DNA of 64,000 nt from Ophiocordyceps camponoti-saundersi (nom. inval.) (taxonomy: Eukaryota; Ascomycota; Sordariomycetes; Hypocreales; Ophiocordycipitaceae), in assembly GCA_003339415.1 (NCBI GenBank), contig PDHQ01000046.1, forward strand, positions 3,119 to 67,118, in the 5' to 3' direction. Below, one piece after another: positions 47,084 to 58,286 of this stretch. Every line of letters starts with the position of its first letter. Within the stretch, counting starts at the first letter, position 1. Both the position numbers and the translations under genes were made by a program. A model generated the notes under the pieces. The model saw only the letters and a program-made list of their open reading frames with translations. It was not told the DNA's origin and made no database searches.

Positions 47084-47899
47084 CTAAGCGCTCAGCGTGC
47101 CCTTGGTACTTGGCACCTCGCCCTCCTTGCCCGGAACCCTAGACGTGGCCATGCGTATAGCGACAGCAAGAGCCTTGAAAGCGCTCTCGGCCCTATGATG
47201 ATCATTCTCGCCCCGAAGACAGTCGACGTGCATGGTGACGCGAGCAGCCTGAGCGAAGCTCTGCAGACAATGCGGCACCATCTCACAACTGAGCTTCCCG
47301 AGCCACTCCCTCTTGAGACCCAGATCAACGACGCAGTACGGTCGGTTGGAGAGGTCGACGACGGCTCGGGAGAGGGCCTCGTCTAGAGGCGCGTAGCCGT
47401 ATCCGAACCTGGTCAGGCCTGAGGGGGTGCCGAGGGCTTTGTTGAAGACGGAGCCAAGGGCTATACAGCAATCTTCCGCCGTGTGATGATCATCGACTAA
47501 TTATCAGGAAGAAAGCGATTTAGTTGTATAAACGGACAGCACTTTTGACAGAATAGGAGAGAAGAGGGGAAGGGAAGCGAGATCATCCTCACTGTGTAAA
47601 TCGCCCCGACACTTGATAGCAAGACTCCATCCAGCATGCTTCGCCAGAGCGTGTAGCATATGATCGAGAAACCCGATACCGGTATCGACGGCGATGAGCT
47701 GCGACGCCGAGGCCTGCGACGCGTGGCCCTCGCTGGAAGAGCCGCCGCCGCAGCTTTGGAGCAGGTCCTTGGGCGTGTCCGGCGGCAATTGGCCGCCGTC
47801 GAGGTTGAGAGCCAGCTGGATCTTGGTCTCGTTGGTTTCTCGGGCAAGAGCCGCAGCTCGGACCTTCTTGTCTGAGGAAGAGGAGGAAGAGGAGCTCAT
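47084..47899 (-). CDS. HIS3: Imidazoleglycerol-phosphate dehydratase (histidine biosynthesis)
   Basis: Two exons: 47593-47899 and 47084-47496; 239 aa (yeast His3 has 220). The 96-bp intron (GTGAGG...AATTAG) splits an Ile codon so that [19 protein letters not shown] is rebuilt, one of the two metal-binding HH(T)AED motifs. The second, [15 protein letters not shown], lies near the C terminus. [17 protein letters not shown] and [21 protein letters not shown] are further family blocks. The enzyme converts imidazole-glycerol phosphate to imidazole-acetol phosphate, step 6 of histidine synthesis. Odd features are a poly-Ser N terminus and a Gly/Ser-rich insert (about residues 50-62). Two TGACTCA-type sites upstream suggest CPC1/Gcn4 control. 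Confidence 0.96.
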
Positions 47900-48000
47900 G
47901 GTTCGGGATTTTTTTTGGGGGGGGCACCTTTAAGGTGGAAAAGGGGTCAAGGCAATTGACTCTCTCTGTATGGTCGGTTATGCCGCCTTGTGGTGAAGAC

Positions 48001-48007
48001 TGACTCA
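48001..48007. promoter_or_regulatory. Gcn4/CPC1-type site TGACTCA upstream of HIS3
   Basis: Perfect palindromic TGACTCA 102 bp upstream of the HIS3 start codon. A near-match TGACTCT lies at 47957-47963. In fungi this is the target of the Gcn4/CPC-1 bZIP activator of amino-acid biosynthesis genes; function here is inferred from position. Confidence 0.65.
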
Positions 48008-48242
48008 GCAAGTTCTTGAAGGGGGGGGGATTTACGTTTATTGCTATTCGTACCCGCCTTCGTGAGGGTCGCGTCGATGTCGTTATTCGCACAAATATGC
48101 ATGCTCTTTCTATTCTTAAGTTGTGAGCTCAGGACGGAGGATTTTTGTTTGCTTGCGAAACTTCTATCAGGAGTCCAGGATTACATACATAGGTATATAT
48201 GCATGTACCTACCTTTAATCCAGGCGAGAAGAGCCACATGAA

Positions 48243-48249
48243 TGAGTCA
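48243..48249. promoter_or_regulatory. Second Gcn4/CPC1-type site (TGAGTCA)
   Basis: TGAGTCA, the reverse complement of TGACTCA, 344 bp upstream of the HIS3 start. It could serve either divergent gene but is far nearer HIS3. Confidence 0.5.
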
Positions 48250-49660
48250 CAGCAGAATCTCGTAGCCTCACATGTTTCCCATGATGAAGATCCGATTTCA
48301 CGCGTCTCGGCAGCTTTTGGAAGTTGGAGGGTTGACCGTTGATGGAGCTCTCGCCCGCTTCGACTTGCCTCGGGTAGCGCGCCTCTCTGTAGCCTGCTAC
48401 TGCGAGCACACATACATACATACATGCATATAGATGCACCTCGGTCGTAGTCTCTCTCGTAAAGCGAAGGCGAGAGAGATGTGCCCGACAAAAGTTAAAA
48501 TTTAGCTATTAAAGATGCGTTGATCGGCGCAAAGAGTACAGATACCTGCATAGAAATTGAGGGAGTCGATGAGAATAAAGGCACTCACTCACTCACTCAC
48601 TCACTCATTTCTCGTTCAGACAACTGGCGGCAACTGCGCTCAACTGCGGCTCAGAGTGAGGCTCAGTCAGCGCTCAGCAGCTGGCAGGGAGGCTCAGCAA
48701 AGGGTACGTACCCCTGTGAGGTACAGATGCCTGAGGCACACATGGCCTATATAAACGCCTCTCCCCCCCCCCTCCCCTTTCACTTTTCTTTCTTCCTTTC
48801 TTCTTCATCCCAGTGCACGGGCGTTTTCCTTCTCCGTGAAGCGATAAGCTGAGAGAGGAATTTTGCTAGTTGAAAACTATTTACTGACCACTTCTCATCG
48901 GGTTCGCCTGGTGAGAGAATTTTTGGAAACACATCTTTTTGTGACACCTCTTTCATTGCGGCGCGGTTCCATCGTGGGCCGACGCGAAGAAGAAGGGCAT
49001 CGTTGCTGTTGTTTCCTGTGTTGGTCCTAATTCTATGCTCTGGATGCTCAAAACTCACGATCGTGTGCGTCGTTTCTACGTGGGTGTGCTTGAGATGGTC
49101 GCTGTCAGTCAGACACTCACATTCGCATCTCCTTCTTCTTTGAAAGACGTGTGTCGAGATTAAAAGAAAACAGTCGGCCGGAGCTTTTCTCTTCGTGTTT
49201 CGGAAGGCTTCTGGTCGTAATGTGCTGGTCGTGATGGTTGTCGTGATCCGTGATGGCCTCGTGCGTCCGTTCACCACATTTTCGCGTCTATTTTCTTGAA
49301 GAAGAAAATTTTTCCTGTAGCTAGAACATGGTTAGAGAGCTTAATCTTCGAGGTCGTGACCACGATGCACGTGCTACGACTATTTTCCCTCGAGAGGTTC
49401 GCGTCTATTTCGTCCACCGAAGTCAAGAATTCTCTCTCTCTCTTCCTCTCTACCTCTCTCCCTCTCTCTCTCTCTGTCTGTCTAGATTATTCAGCATCTC
49501 TCTCTCTCTTTCTCTCTCCTCCGTCAACTTCTCGCTCCTCCTCGTCAACCTGAGGTCGTCAACTTGAGGGAAAACCCCAGCAACGGGCCACGAGAACACA
49601 CGATTTTCTTTCTCCCCACCCAAAACGACGACAACGGCACTACGACCGCTGCCGCCCTCC

Positions 49661-51021
49661 ATGGCGGGCGAGACCAGCGTGGCAGACAAGACGCAGCAGC
49701 AGCAGCAGCGGACAGCAAACAGCGACGCCGCCGACAAGAACAAAAAGCTCTCAAACGCTGAACTGAAGAAAAAGGCCAAAGAGGAAAAAGCTGCAAGACG
49801 AGCAGCTGCCAAATCAGCTCAGCCGCAACAAGCACCAGCCGCCGCCCACCAGCAGCAGTCGACCAAGACCGCCATCGTCAACGATTCGCCAAAGAGCATC
49901 GTCGGCTCGACAAAGGCCAAACTCAAGCACGATGGCGCCTCAACGTCACGGCCTCAGGTGCCAGAATGCTTCAGCCACCTGTCCATGGCCCGGCGTCTGG
50001 CCATAACGCAGGCGGACAAGGACGTTCATCCGACGGTCTTGGCTCTGGGTCAATACATGGGCTGTTTCGCCATTGGTGACAGCATCACCAGACTCGAGGC
50101 TACGCTGTTGGCTTTCAAGAAGGTCTCTCTCTCTCTTCTCCCTCTCTCTCTCTTCCTCTCTCTGATGAAAGCTGCCGTGTTGCTAAAATGGCCCTTGAAA
50201 AACAGGTCATCGACTCCTACACCACCCCCCATGGCGCAACCTTCTCTCGACACTTTACGTCGCACGTCCTCAACCCGCAAATCGATTACCTCGCCGCCTG
50301 TCGACCGATGTGCTTCTCCATGGGCAACGCCATCCGCTGGCTAAAGCTGCAAATCAGCAAATTAGACATCGACCTGCCAGACTCGGAGGCAAAGAAGCAC
50401 CTATGCGACCTCATCGACAGCTTCATCAGCGAGCGCATCACCCTCGCCGACTTCGTCATCGTCAAGACGGCCGCCGAGATGGTCTCGGAAGGCGACGTCG
50501 TCGTCGTCTACGGCAGACACCATCTCGTCGAACGCGCCCTGCTAAAGGCCCGATCTCAGGGTCGTCGGTTTAAAGTCGTCGTCGTCGACGATGCCTTTGA
50601 GCGCGTCAGCATCGACCTCGCAAAGGTTCTCGCCCAGGCCGATATACCCGTCACCTACATGTCCGACTTGGGCGCACTGAGGACGACGCTCTCCGGCGCC
50701 ACCCTCGTCATGGCTGCGGCCGAGGCCATGTTCAGTAACGGCGCCATGTACGCCCGCGCCGGCACCTGCGATGTCGCCGCCGTCGCCGCCGACCTTGGCC
50801 TGCGCGTTGTCGCCCTCTGCGAGAGCATCAACTTCACCGAAAGAGTGGCCATCGACTCCCTCACCTACAACGAAATCGATCCCGAGAGCTGCCATGACGA
50901 GGGCTTCCGTCTGCTGTTCGATACTACCATGCACCGCTACATCTCCGTCGTCGTCACTGAGCTGGGTACTACGTCTGCTAAGTCGGTACCGGCAATTCTG
51001 AGGAAGCTAGAGGAGCTATAG
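49661..51021 (+). CDS. Translation initiation factor eIF2B subunit delta
   Basis: Two exons: 49661-50122 and 50206-51021; 425 aa. The intron of 83 bp is itself CT-rich and begins GTCTCT, ending AAACAG. Splicing yields LLAFKKVIDSYTTPHGATFS, a conserved eIF2B delta block. Residues 1-100 are a Gln/Lys/Ala-rich basic region (KLSNAELKKKAKEEKAARRAAAK), typical of delta. The remainder is the eIF2B alpha/beta/delta Rossmann-like fold, with HVLNPQIDYLAACRPMCFSMGNAIRWLK, DVVVVYGRHHLVERAL, YMSDLGALRTT and MFSNGAMYARAGT. It is a regulatory subunit of the guanine-nucleotide exchange factor for eIF2 and senses phospho-eIF2alpha in general amino-acid control (yeast GCD2). A 25-G homopolymer (51033-51057) follows the stop. 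Confidence 0.94.
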
Positions 51022-51032
51022 ACGGATGGAAA

Positions 51033-51057
51033 GGGGGGGGGGGGGGGGGGGGGGGGG
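51033..51057. repeat. Poly-G homopolymer (25 nt) after the eIF2B delta gene
   Basis: Uninterrupted G run 12 bp after the stop codon, 52 bp before the assembly gap. It may be real or an inflated sequencing artefact. Confidence 0.7.
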
Positions 51058-51109
51058 CGTTTTTCTTTTTTTACACCATGAATAAAAAACGCCAAAACAG
51101 CCTGTCACC

Positions 51110-52055
51110 NNNNNNNNNNNNNNNNNNNNNNNNNNNNNNNNNNNNNNNNNNNNNNNNNNNNNNNNNNNNNNNNNNNNNNNNNNNNNNNNNNNNNNNNNNN
51201 NNNNNNNNNNNNNNNNNNNNNNNNNNNNNNNNNNNNNNNNNNNNNNNNNNNNNNNNNNNNNNNNNNNNNNNNNNNNNNNNNNNNNNNNNNNNNNNNNNNN
51301 NNNNNNNNNNNNNNNNNNNNNNNNNNNNNNNNNNNNNNNNNNNNNNNNNNNNNNNNNNNNNNNNNNNNNNNNNNNNNNNNNNNNNNNNNNNNNNNNNNNN
51401 NNNNNNNNNNNNNNNNNNNNNNNNNNNNNNNNNNNNNNNNNNNNNNNNNNNNNNNNNNNNNNNNNNNNNNNNNNNNNNNNNNNNNNNNNNNNNNNNNNNN
51501 NNNNNNNNNNNNNNNNNNNNNNNNNNNNNNNNNNNNNNNNNNNNNNNNNNNNNNNNNNNNNNNNNNNNNNNNNNNNNNNNNNNNNNNNNNNNNNNNNNNN
51601 NNNNNNNNNNNNNNNNNNNNNNNNNNNNNNNNNNNNNNNNNNNNNNNNNNNNNNNNNNNNNNNNNNNNNNNNNNNNNNNNNNNNNNNNNNNNNNNNNNNN
51701 NNNNNNNNNNNNNNNNNNNNNNNNNNNNNNNNNNNNNNNNNNNNNNNNNNNNNNNNNNNNNNNNNNNNNNNNNNNNNNNNNNNNNNNNNNNNNNNNNNNN
51801 NNNNNNNNNNNNNNNNNNNNNNNNNNNNNNNNNNNNNNNNNNNNNNNNNNNNNNNNNNNNNNNNNNNNNNNNNNNNNNNNNNNNNNNNNNNNNNNNNNNN
51901 NNNNNNNNNNNNNNNNNNNNNNNNNNNNNNNNNNNNNNNNNNNNNNNNNNNNNNNNNNNNNNNNNNNNNNNNNNNNNNNNNNNNNNNNNNNNNNNNNNNN
52001 NNNNNNNNNNNNNNNNNNNNNNNNNNNNNNNNNNNNNNNNNNNNNNNNNNNNNNN
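51110..52055. other. Assembly gap (946 N)
   Basis: Run of 946 N. It abuts a 58-nt poly-G run on its right and lies near a 25-nt poly-G run on its left, so the break is probably caused by homopolymer DNA. Any gene inside is invisible. Confidence 0.99.

Positions 52056-52113
<58 letters not shown>
52056..52113. repeat. Poly-G homopolymer (58 nt) at the gap edge
   Basis: 58 consecutive G directly after the N run. The length is suspect, being at an assembly edge. Confidence 0.7.
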
Positions 52114-52114
<1 letters not shown>

Positions 52115-52588
52115 ATGGTGAGCTCGTATTCGTCACGTGCTTCATCACGAGGTTCTTTGATGATAGACTCGAGTTAGAGAGAGCATGGAGCGTCTCGTCT
52201 CCAGCATCTATATCTGTTTTTCTTTCCTTTCCAGATGGATGCTTTTTGTCTTCTTCGATGAAGAAAGATCTTTTGACTCGCTATAACTGATTCTCCTTCT
52301 TTCACGTCTTTGCTTGATTGTAAGCCTCACGAGAGACACGATACCGTGACAGACGGGGAGCATAGTCAACTCATCCAACCGCTCCCAGCAGACAACTCCG
52401 AGAAACTCTCCCGTCCAAAAGAAACCTCCTCTTGAGTAGAGCATGATGCAGAATACAATCTATGACTTGCCCCCAAAAAAGCCTGTCTACGAAAAAAACA
52501 CCATCTCTAGGTCGGTAGTCCTGAAGCCAGACAGAAAATCGCTCAACAACAGCACAAGACACCCAACGATGCCCAACGAGGCTCTATT
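52114..52588. other. Intergenic DNA between gap and GHKL-ATPase gene
   Basis: No gene supported on either strand. It is the 3' flank of the minus-strand gene that ends at 52589. Confidence 0.5.
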
Positions 52589-55500
52589 CTACCGTGATCC
52601 CTTACCCTCACTGTATGGAGGCGGCGGAGGTAGAGCACGAGACGACATTGCCTCACTCTCGCTGCCGCCACCGCCTCCTCCTCCTCCTCTTCTCGCCCAA
52701 GACTGCGTCAAGGCCATCATCTTTCCCATGTACTGCTGAATAAAAGACTCGCTGCAGCAAGAGGAAAGAAGCATCTCATCAGTAAGTGTTGCTCAAAGGG
52801 AGAACAGTCGAGACTCACGTATAGAAACTGTGTTCCGAATTATGCGGCGAAACCAGGTTGTGAGCCAACTCGTGAGCCAGCACAACCCACCACCACATCC
52901 CCGCCTCGGCCTTTCCGGCTGCTTGTCCCACGCTCGAAGCGTGCAGCTGCAAGAAGAACCTGAGATTGCAAAAGATGCTGCCTCCGGTGTTGAAGGCGAT
53001 TGTACCCCCGGCCTCGTCGTAAAACACGTGCAGAGCCCGCGGCTCGAGCGAGTAGATGCCGCCCACCTCGACAAGTAAGCCAGCAAACGAGTTGATGGCC
53101 GCCCCCTGCGCCCTCATCAAGGCCGTTGTCGAGGCGCCCGCCACGTCTCGCGCCACGAACACCCTGATGCCGTTGGAAGCCTCGGCGACAAGGACCATGT
53201 TGGTGGCCGCTGTTCGGTCGCAGTAGGTCGCCTGCTCCTTTACTTCCCGCACCGACGGCTGCGAGAAGACGCTTTCGGATCCGTGAGCACGCGTCGCCTT
53301 GATGGCGTTGAGCAGGTTCTGCTGCACAACCGCCGGGTTCGTCACCCTTCCCTCATCTTGACCGGACGCTGCCTGCGGTCGTCCTCCGCCGCCGCCGTCA
53401 TCCTTGGCCTGCTCGACCATGCCCTTCCGCCCTCCGTCGTCGGCCGTCGGCTCGCTCTGGTGGCTATCCAGACCCAGCCTCCGAGTCAGGTTCGACAGCA
53501 AGCCGGACCCCTTCTTGTTAAAGTTGCTCCAGTTATTATCCGCTGCCGCCGGCGGAGGCGACCCGTCTGGAGCACCCCATCCTCCGGGCATGCTGGGCGC
53601 TTCGGGTTGGCGCGCCACCTGCCCAGGTTGCTGAGCCGCGGCAGCCGTCTGCTGCATCCAGCTCTCCTCCCGCTCCCGGATCTTCTTCCGCTCCTCTTCC
53701 AGCGCCTTTTCCCTCTGCTCTTCGGCGAGCCGGGCCTCGGCCGCCTTGGCGCGGAGGATTCGGTCCACGTTGTACCCGCGCGCGCGAAGCCCGTACAGGT
53801 CCAGCGTAAGGAAGGGTTCGAAGAAGAGGTACGCCTGCTGGTTCGGCCGATTCAGAAGCATCTGGCAGATCGCCTGGCCGACTTGATACATGTCGGGCCG
53901 GCCCTCTTCCGACACGTAGAGAACCCACGATCCTTGCTCCTGAGTGGCGGCCGCTGACCTCTTGACCGTGTGCGACTGGTGATGATTCTTCAGGCTTCGT
54001 CGCAACGCCACCGAGCGAACCGTTTGCACCACAAGATTCTTCTCGAGCCACTTCGTGTCGTGCTTTATGGCGTCACGGCGATAGTTGCCGTATTCATACA
54101 GGAACAATTTCGACCTTTCCAGCACATGCTTTCGGAGCGACTGGGCATCTTTGCGGTTCGCTGTAAGGCTGCCGGTCCGCACGTCTTCATGTACGAGGCT
54201 ACTCAGTCTCTGAGCGCCGAGTTGGAGATAGAACGTCTCGAGAGCATCCTCCTCCGGCGCGCAAATCAGGTGCTCCTTGAAGAGGCGGTAATTAATAATA
54301 TCGTCTAGCACCACGATCTGGCTAGCAGTCGCCAGCTGATAATGCCTGATCGGAGCTTCTTCCTCGTCGTCCGGATCGAATTCGAGCAGGTTTTCCTTGC
54401 TGTTGACTGCCAACTCCTTGTAGGCAAGGAGACAGGGGGATACCTTCATCTTTCTCCACAAGTCCCGGTCTCGTGAGAGCACGTTCGATACCTCTGCGAG
54501 GGATTTGAGAAGGTCCATGTACTTATCGGCGCTCTGAAGGGCGTCGAGCATCCTTGCCGGTTCACTACAGACCATCTGCGCCACCTCAATCTTCGACGGT
54601 TCCATCTTCGCTCCGCAATGGAACAGGAACGAATTGGCCTCCTGGCCAAAGTCGACGAAATCGAATATATCGCCATACGTGGTCGATGTGCCGAGGTATG
54701 CTTGCGAGGGGCTGATGTACGAGAGGGAGCCCTGGCCCGCCTTCTGCGATATTCGAGAGATGCTCTTCCGGTTGGTGATGGGGATAATGGGGGCAACGCG
54801 GAGCTTGGCCAGATTGTTATCGCGCACCTCGCTGATCCGGGAGGCAAAGTATCCAAACAGCGTCGCGGCGGTTCGCTGGTCCTTGGGCGGGTTGTCCAGC
54901 AGTCGCTTAACGCACTCAGCCATAGGCGGGTCTCTAGCAACACCGAATTTCTGTAGGCAGCATCGTCAGCATGTGAACCCTTTTCTTCATCTGAATCAAC
55001 GCACGTGAGCATGGGCGTGTAGGTCCTTGCGCAGGATATCGAATCCCAATACTGCTGCCCTGTCGTTGGTGAAGCACGACGACGGCACGACAAGCCGTCC
55101 GCCCCCTTGCAAGGGAAGGATGGCTTTGACCGTGTCGCTGAGATCAAAGGAAGCGTATTGATTGGCGTGATGATTTGCGATAAAGTACGTCATGGCCGCG
55201 GTCCTCGCAGCCTCGTTCTCAGACGACATCATCTCCACGAGTTCGGGAACCGACGGATGCGTACGCAGTCCCAAGCGGTGCAGAAACCGCCCCTCCGGAC
55301 TGCTGGACCGGAAGCTACCAGGAGGGCCAGGCCACTGCAGGATCGGCAAACCCAACGTCCTCAGCGAGTCCACGGGCTCGAACAGCTCCGACACTTTGAA
55401 GAGGGCCGTCGTGCTTTTGGTGGGCTCCATTCCCCGAGGTCCAGCTTCGGCCGGGCATATTTTAGACTGTCTGAGCTTCTTGAGGTCGTCGGACGGGATG

Positions 55501-58010
55501 TCGTTTTGGACCGAGGCCAAGTACTTGATGAGCTCCATGTGACTCCATTTCTTCTCCCCGCCAGCTGTGGGAGCACTCAGCAGTCGAGTGAATATTGTGT
55601 CGAGGTCAACCGTCTTGCGAACGCCCACCGCTGTGAGGAACTTCTCCTTCAGCTTCTCACAGCCCTGGATGACGGGAAGATCATCAAAGAGCTTGACCGA
55701 GGGGAAGAAGGATTCTTCAGGAACCCTCATGCCCATCTTGGTCGGCATGATTGGGTAGTTTTTCAACAGCTGTGCGATTGCTTCTCTATCCTTTAGCTTG
55801 GTGAGATCCCAATTTTTGGAGAGGACCGTCAAGACCTGAACGGCAAACTTGGGCGATCTCGTCACGCTTTCATCTTCCGTCCTCGATTGTGTCGTCTCGA
55901 TCAAGAATCTCAGCCAGGGGAGAATCTCTAGAGGCTCCCAGCCGAGGGCCTGAAGCTCCGCGGCCTGGGAGTTGGCCGTAAAGGCAAAGGGGATGGTGGT
56001 CGGGGGGGTGGGCAGGTGCGCGGGAATCTTGCTGACGTTTTGAAAGTTTCGGATGCTCCCAAAGGCGATGATCTCGCCCTCTTCACCGTCGTCTCTGGCC
56101 GTGGCCACGGCAACTTCGAGCAGAGCCGACCGGCTGCCGGGGTCCAGCTCTCCGCTTAAGCTCTTGTTGCCGATCCAGGCCAGGAACTTTAGAGCCTGTG
56201 TCTTGGTCAGAGCCTTGGCCTCGAGCTCTTTTCTGACGTCTGAAATAGTGATGGAAGAGATGAGGCCATAGTCGATAAGCTTCTTGATGAAGGGCAACTC
56301 TTTGAGCTCTTCGGGAACGACGGGGATGCTTTCCACAAACGAACTCAGCTCACCAGAGCCGAGGCGCACCTGCGTAGTCTGCAGTACGCCCCGGCTGGAG
56401 AAGGTCTCGATCGACGCCTTTTTGAAGCACGTCCAAAAAGCCTCCTCCGTAATCTGGCCGACTTGTCCGCTGGGGGTGGATTCGCCAAAGTTGAAGGTCT
56501 TTAGTATATGGACAGCCTCGGGCATGAAGCTGGCAATCCTCTCCGTCAAGGGTTTGCTTCCGGACGCCCGCAGCCTGCTGTCCAGTTGTTCCATCTCGTT
56601 GGCAAAGGCAAGCCGGGCAACGATTCCCGCCGCTCGCAGAAGCTCGACGTTCCAAGACCTGACCCATCTCGCGTTGAGATCGATGGCCTCACGCTCGACG
56701 GTAGGGATGACGGACGGCGCCGAGACGTGCATGCCGGCGCCTGTTGTCTGCATGGTGGGAAAGCCGATGAAGATACGGCCTCCTGGTCTTCTGCCCGGCA
56801 ACACCGAGGCGAAGACATCGGCGACCTTGTTCAGGGCACCGTCAGTGGCCGACGCCTCAGATGCCTGCATCTCGTGAAAGGAGGCCGTGAGGATGGACAG
56901 CTTTGTGGTCTTGGGCGGGGGCTTCTTGGTGGCCCTCTCGAGCTCAGAAGCGAAGGCAGCCGTCACGCTGGTCGCGATGCTCGCCGACGTTGCCTGCAAG
57001 AAGATTGCCGATGAGTTCATCTTGGTGACGTCCTCGGCAACCTTGGGTTGCACGATACTCTCTTCACTGTGGCTCTTGGAACGGGTGCCGCTTTGGGAGG
57101 CGCTCGATGCAAGTCGAGCGAAGAATGATCTCAGGGATGGCGCCTCCGACGAGCCGTACGATTCGACGCTCTTGGAAGCCGTGGCAGCGGCCTTGGGCTT
57201 GAAGGCGATGACGCTCATGTAGGAGGCGTCGATCTGCGAGCTGGTGCGATGAACACCGACTATTTTCATGAGGCCGTCCTTTGTACGAGCCTCGAGATCT
57301 CTCGGCAATGGAAGCTCGGCACTAGGAGACGACTTTTTGCGCAGCGAGAGGATCTGATAGTCGTCGATGAAGAAGTCTATGTTCTGCAGAGCCACAAAGG
57401 TCAGGCTGGTAGCTAGAAACTGGCCGACGGATAACAGGTTCGGCAGCGGCGTCGTGGTGTTTCGGTAGTCGAGAACGAAGGCAGTATAGGGAGAGGCCCT
57501 TTCCGGCGGGAGCTGCGACTTCTTGGTGAACAGAGAGTTGCCCTTCCAGTAGAAAGCCATGGCTTCGCTGCCAGAACTGACAAAGGGCTCTTCACAGTCG
57601 GCGAAGACGCTGTAGAATCCGACGCCAAAGGCGCCGATTTTGGTCTCGTCTGGGTTTCCCTCGGCAATTCTCTTCAGACGGCCCCAGTCCGTCTTGGTAA
57701 ATGGCTGGCCATCGTTCTGGACGACGAGCCGGCGCAGCGTGTGGTTGGCAATGGCATGCTTGAGCAGCTCGGACCGGTTCGGGGTGCTGGGAAGAGGCAC
57801 TTGTGTCGACGGCAGTGTCTCCCAGCGGACAGTGACGGTCGTGGCTTGGGCATCGGCGGCGTTCTGTATGAGCTCTCGCAGTGTCGTCCACTCGCCCGAA
57901 TAACGCGCCAACACCTTGTCGATGAGGGCACGTGTATCGACAGTGACAGCCTCCTCCTCCTCGCCGCTACGAAGGGCAGCGGCCCGCAGGCCTGCATAGT
58001 CCATGGCCAT
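52589..58010 (-). CDS. Large GHKL (HSP90-like) ATPase, DUF3684 family, with C-terminal HExxH
   Basis: Three exons on the minus strand: 55005-58010, 52819-54950 and 52589-52751; 1766 aa. Introns are 54 bp (GTGCGT...CTACAG) and 67 bp (GTGAGT...CTGCAG); both joins keep frame (HAHAHKFGVARDPP and HSFYTESFIQQYM). The start at 58010 (ACACAATGG context, MAMDYAGLRAAAL) is preferred; an in-frame ATG at 58103 would add 31 residues. Residues ~30-200 form a sacsin/HSP90-type ATPase domain: N-box ELIQNAADAQ (46-55), NDGQPF (99-104) and glycine lid GAFGVGFYS (126-134). The middle is the fungal DUF3684 region, followed by a charged coiled coil (AAEARLAEEQREKALEEERK) and a low-complexity stretch. Near the C terminus (about 1695-1709) LAHELAHNLVSPHNSEH is a zincin-like motif. 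The tail is Gly-rich, then PPPPPY. Cellular role is unknown; a chaperone-like function is inferred from the fold only. Confidence 0.87.
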
Positions 58011-58286
58011 TGTGTCGAAATTTGTCAGGATAGCATCTTTGCAGAGTCTCGGCACTCGACGACGCGTCAAGAGTCGCAGCGTATGAGTCGAGGGGGGCGA
58101 CATGAGACGCGATGCTCTTTATAGTGTAGTCAGCTTAGTTTCGATGTAGGGTAGGTAGATCGGAGTAATTTTTCTGGCTAACAAGGTGCCGCGGAGAATT
58201 TTCGATGACGGAATACTGATTATCAAGGGCTTAATTGTGCATAAACAAACCACCTATTTCTTCTACTGGACCTTGAAGGCGATTCT

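Larger units (their letters stand above)
47900..49660. other. Divergent promoter region between HIS3 and the eIF2B delta gene
   Basis: 1.76 kb without a supported gene. It holds two perfect Gcn4-type sites on the HIS3 side, (TACA)n near 48412-48425, a (CTCA)n run around 48583-48607, and a C/T-rich tract after 48760. A long (CT)n stretch (about 49431-49515) lies just upstream of the eIF2B delta start, probably in its leader. A 165-codon open frame at 48780-49277 (minus) has no family resemblance and was not called. Confidence 0.5.

Noticed and set aside
48780..49277. 165-codon minus-strand frame between HIS3 and eIF2B delta
   Set aside because: No recognisable domain; C terminus is Lys/Glu from a CT tract; better explained as regulatory DNA, though a lineage-specific gene cannot be excluded.
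51078..52148. 347-codon open frames across the N run
   Set aside because: They consist of undefined residues from N plus poly-G; an artefact of the gap.
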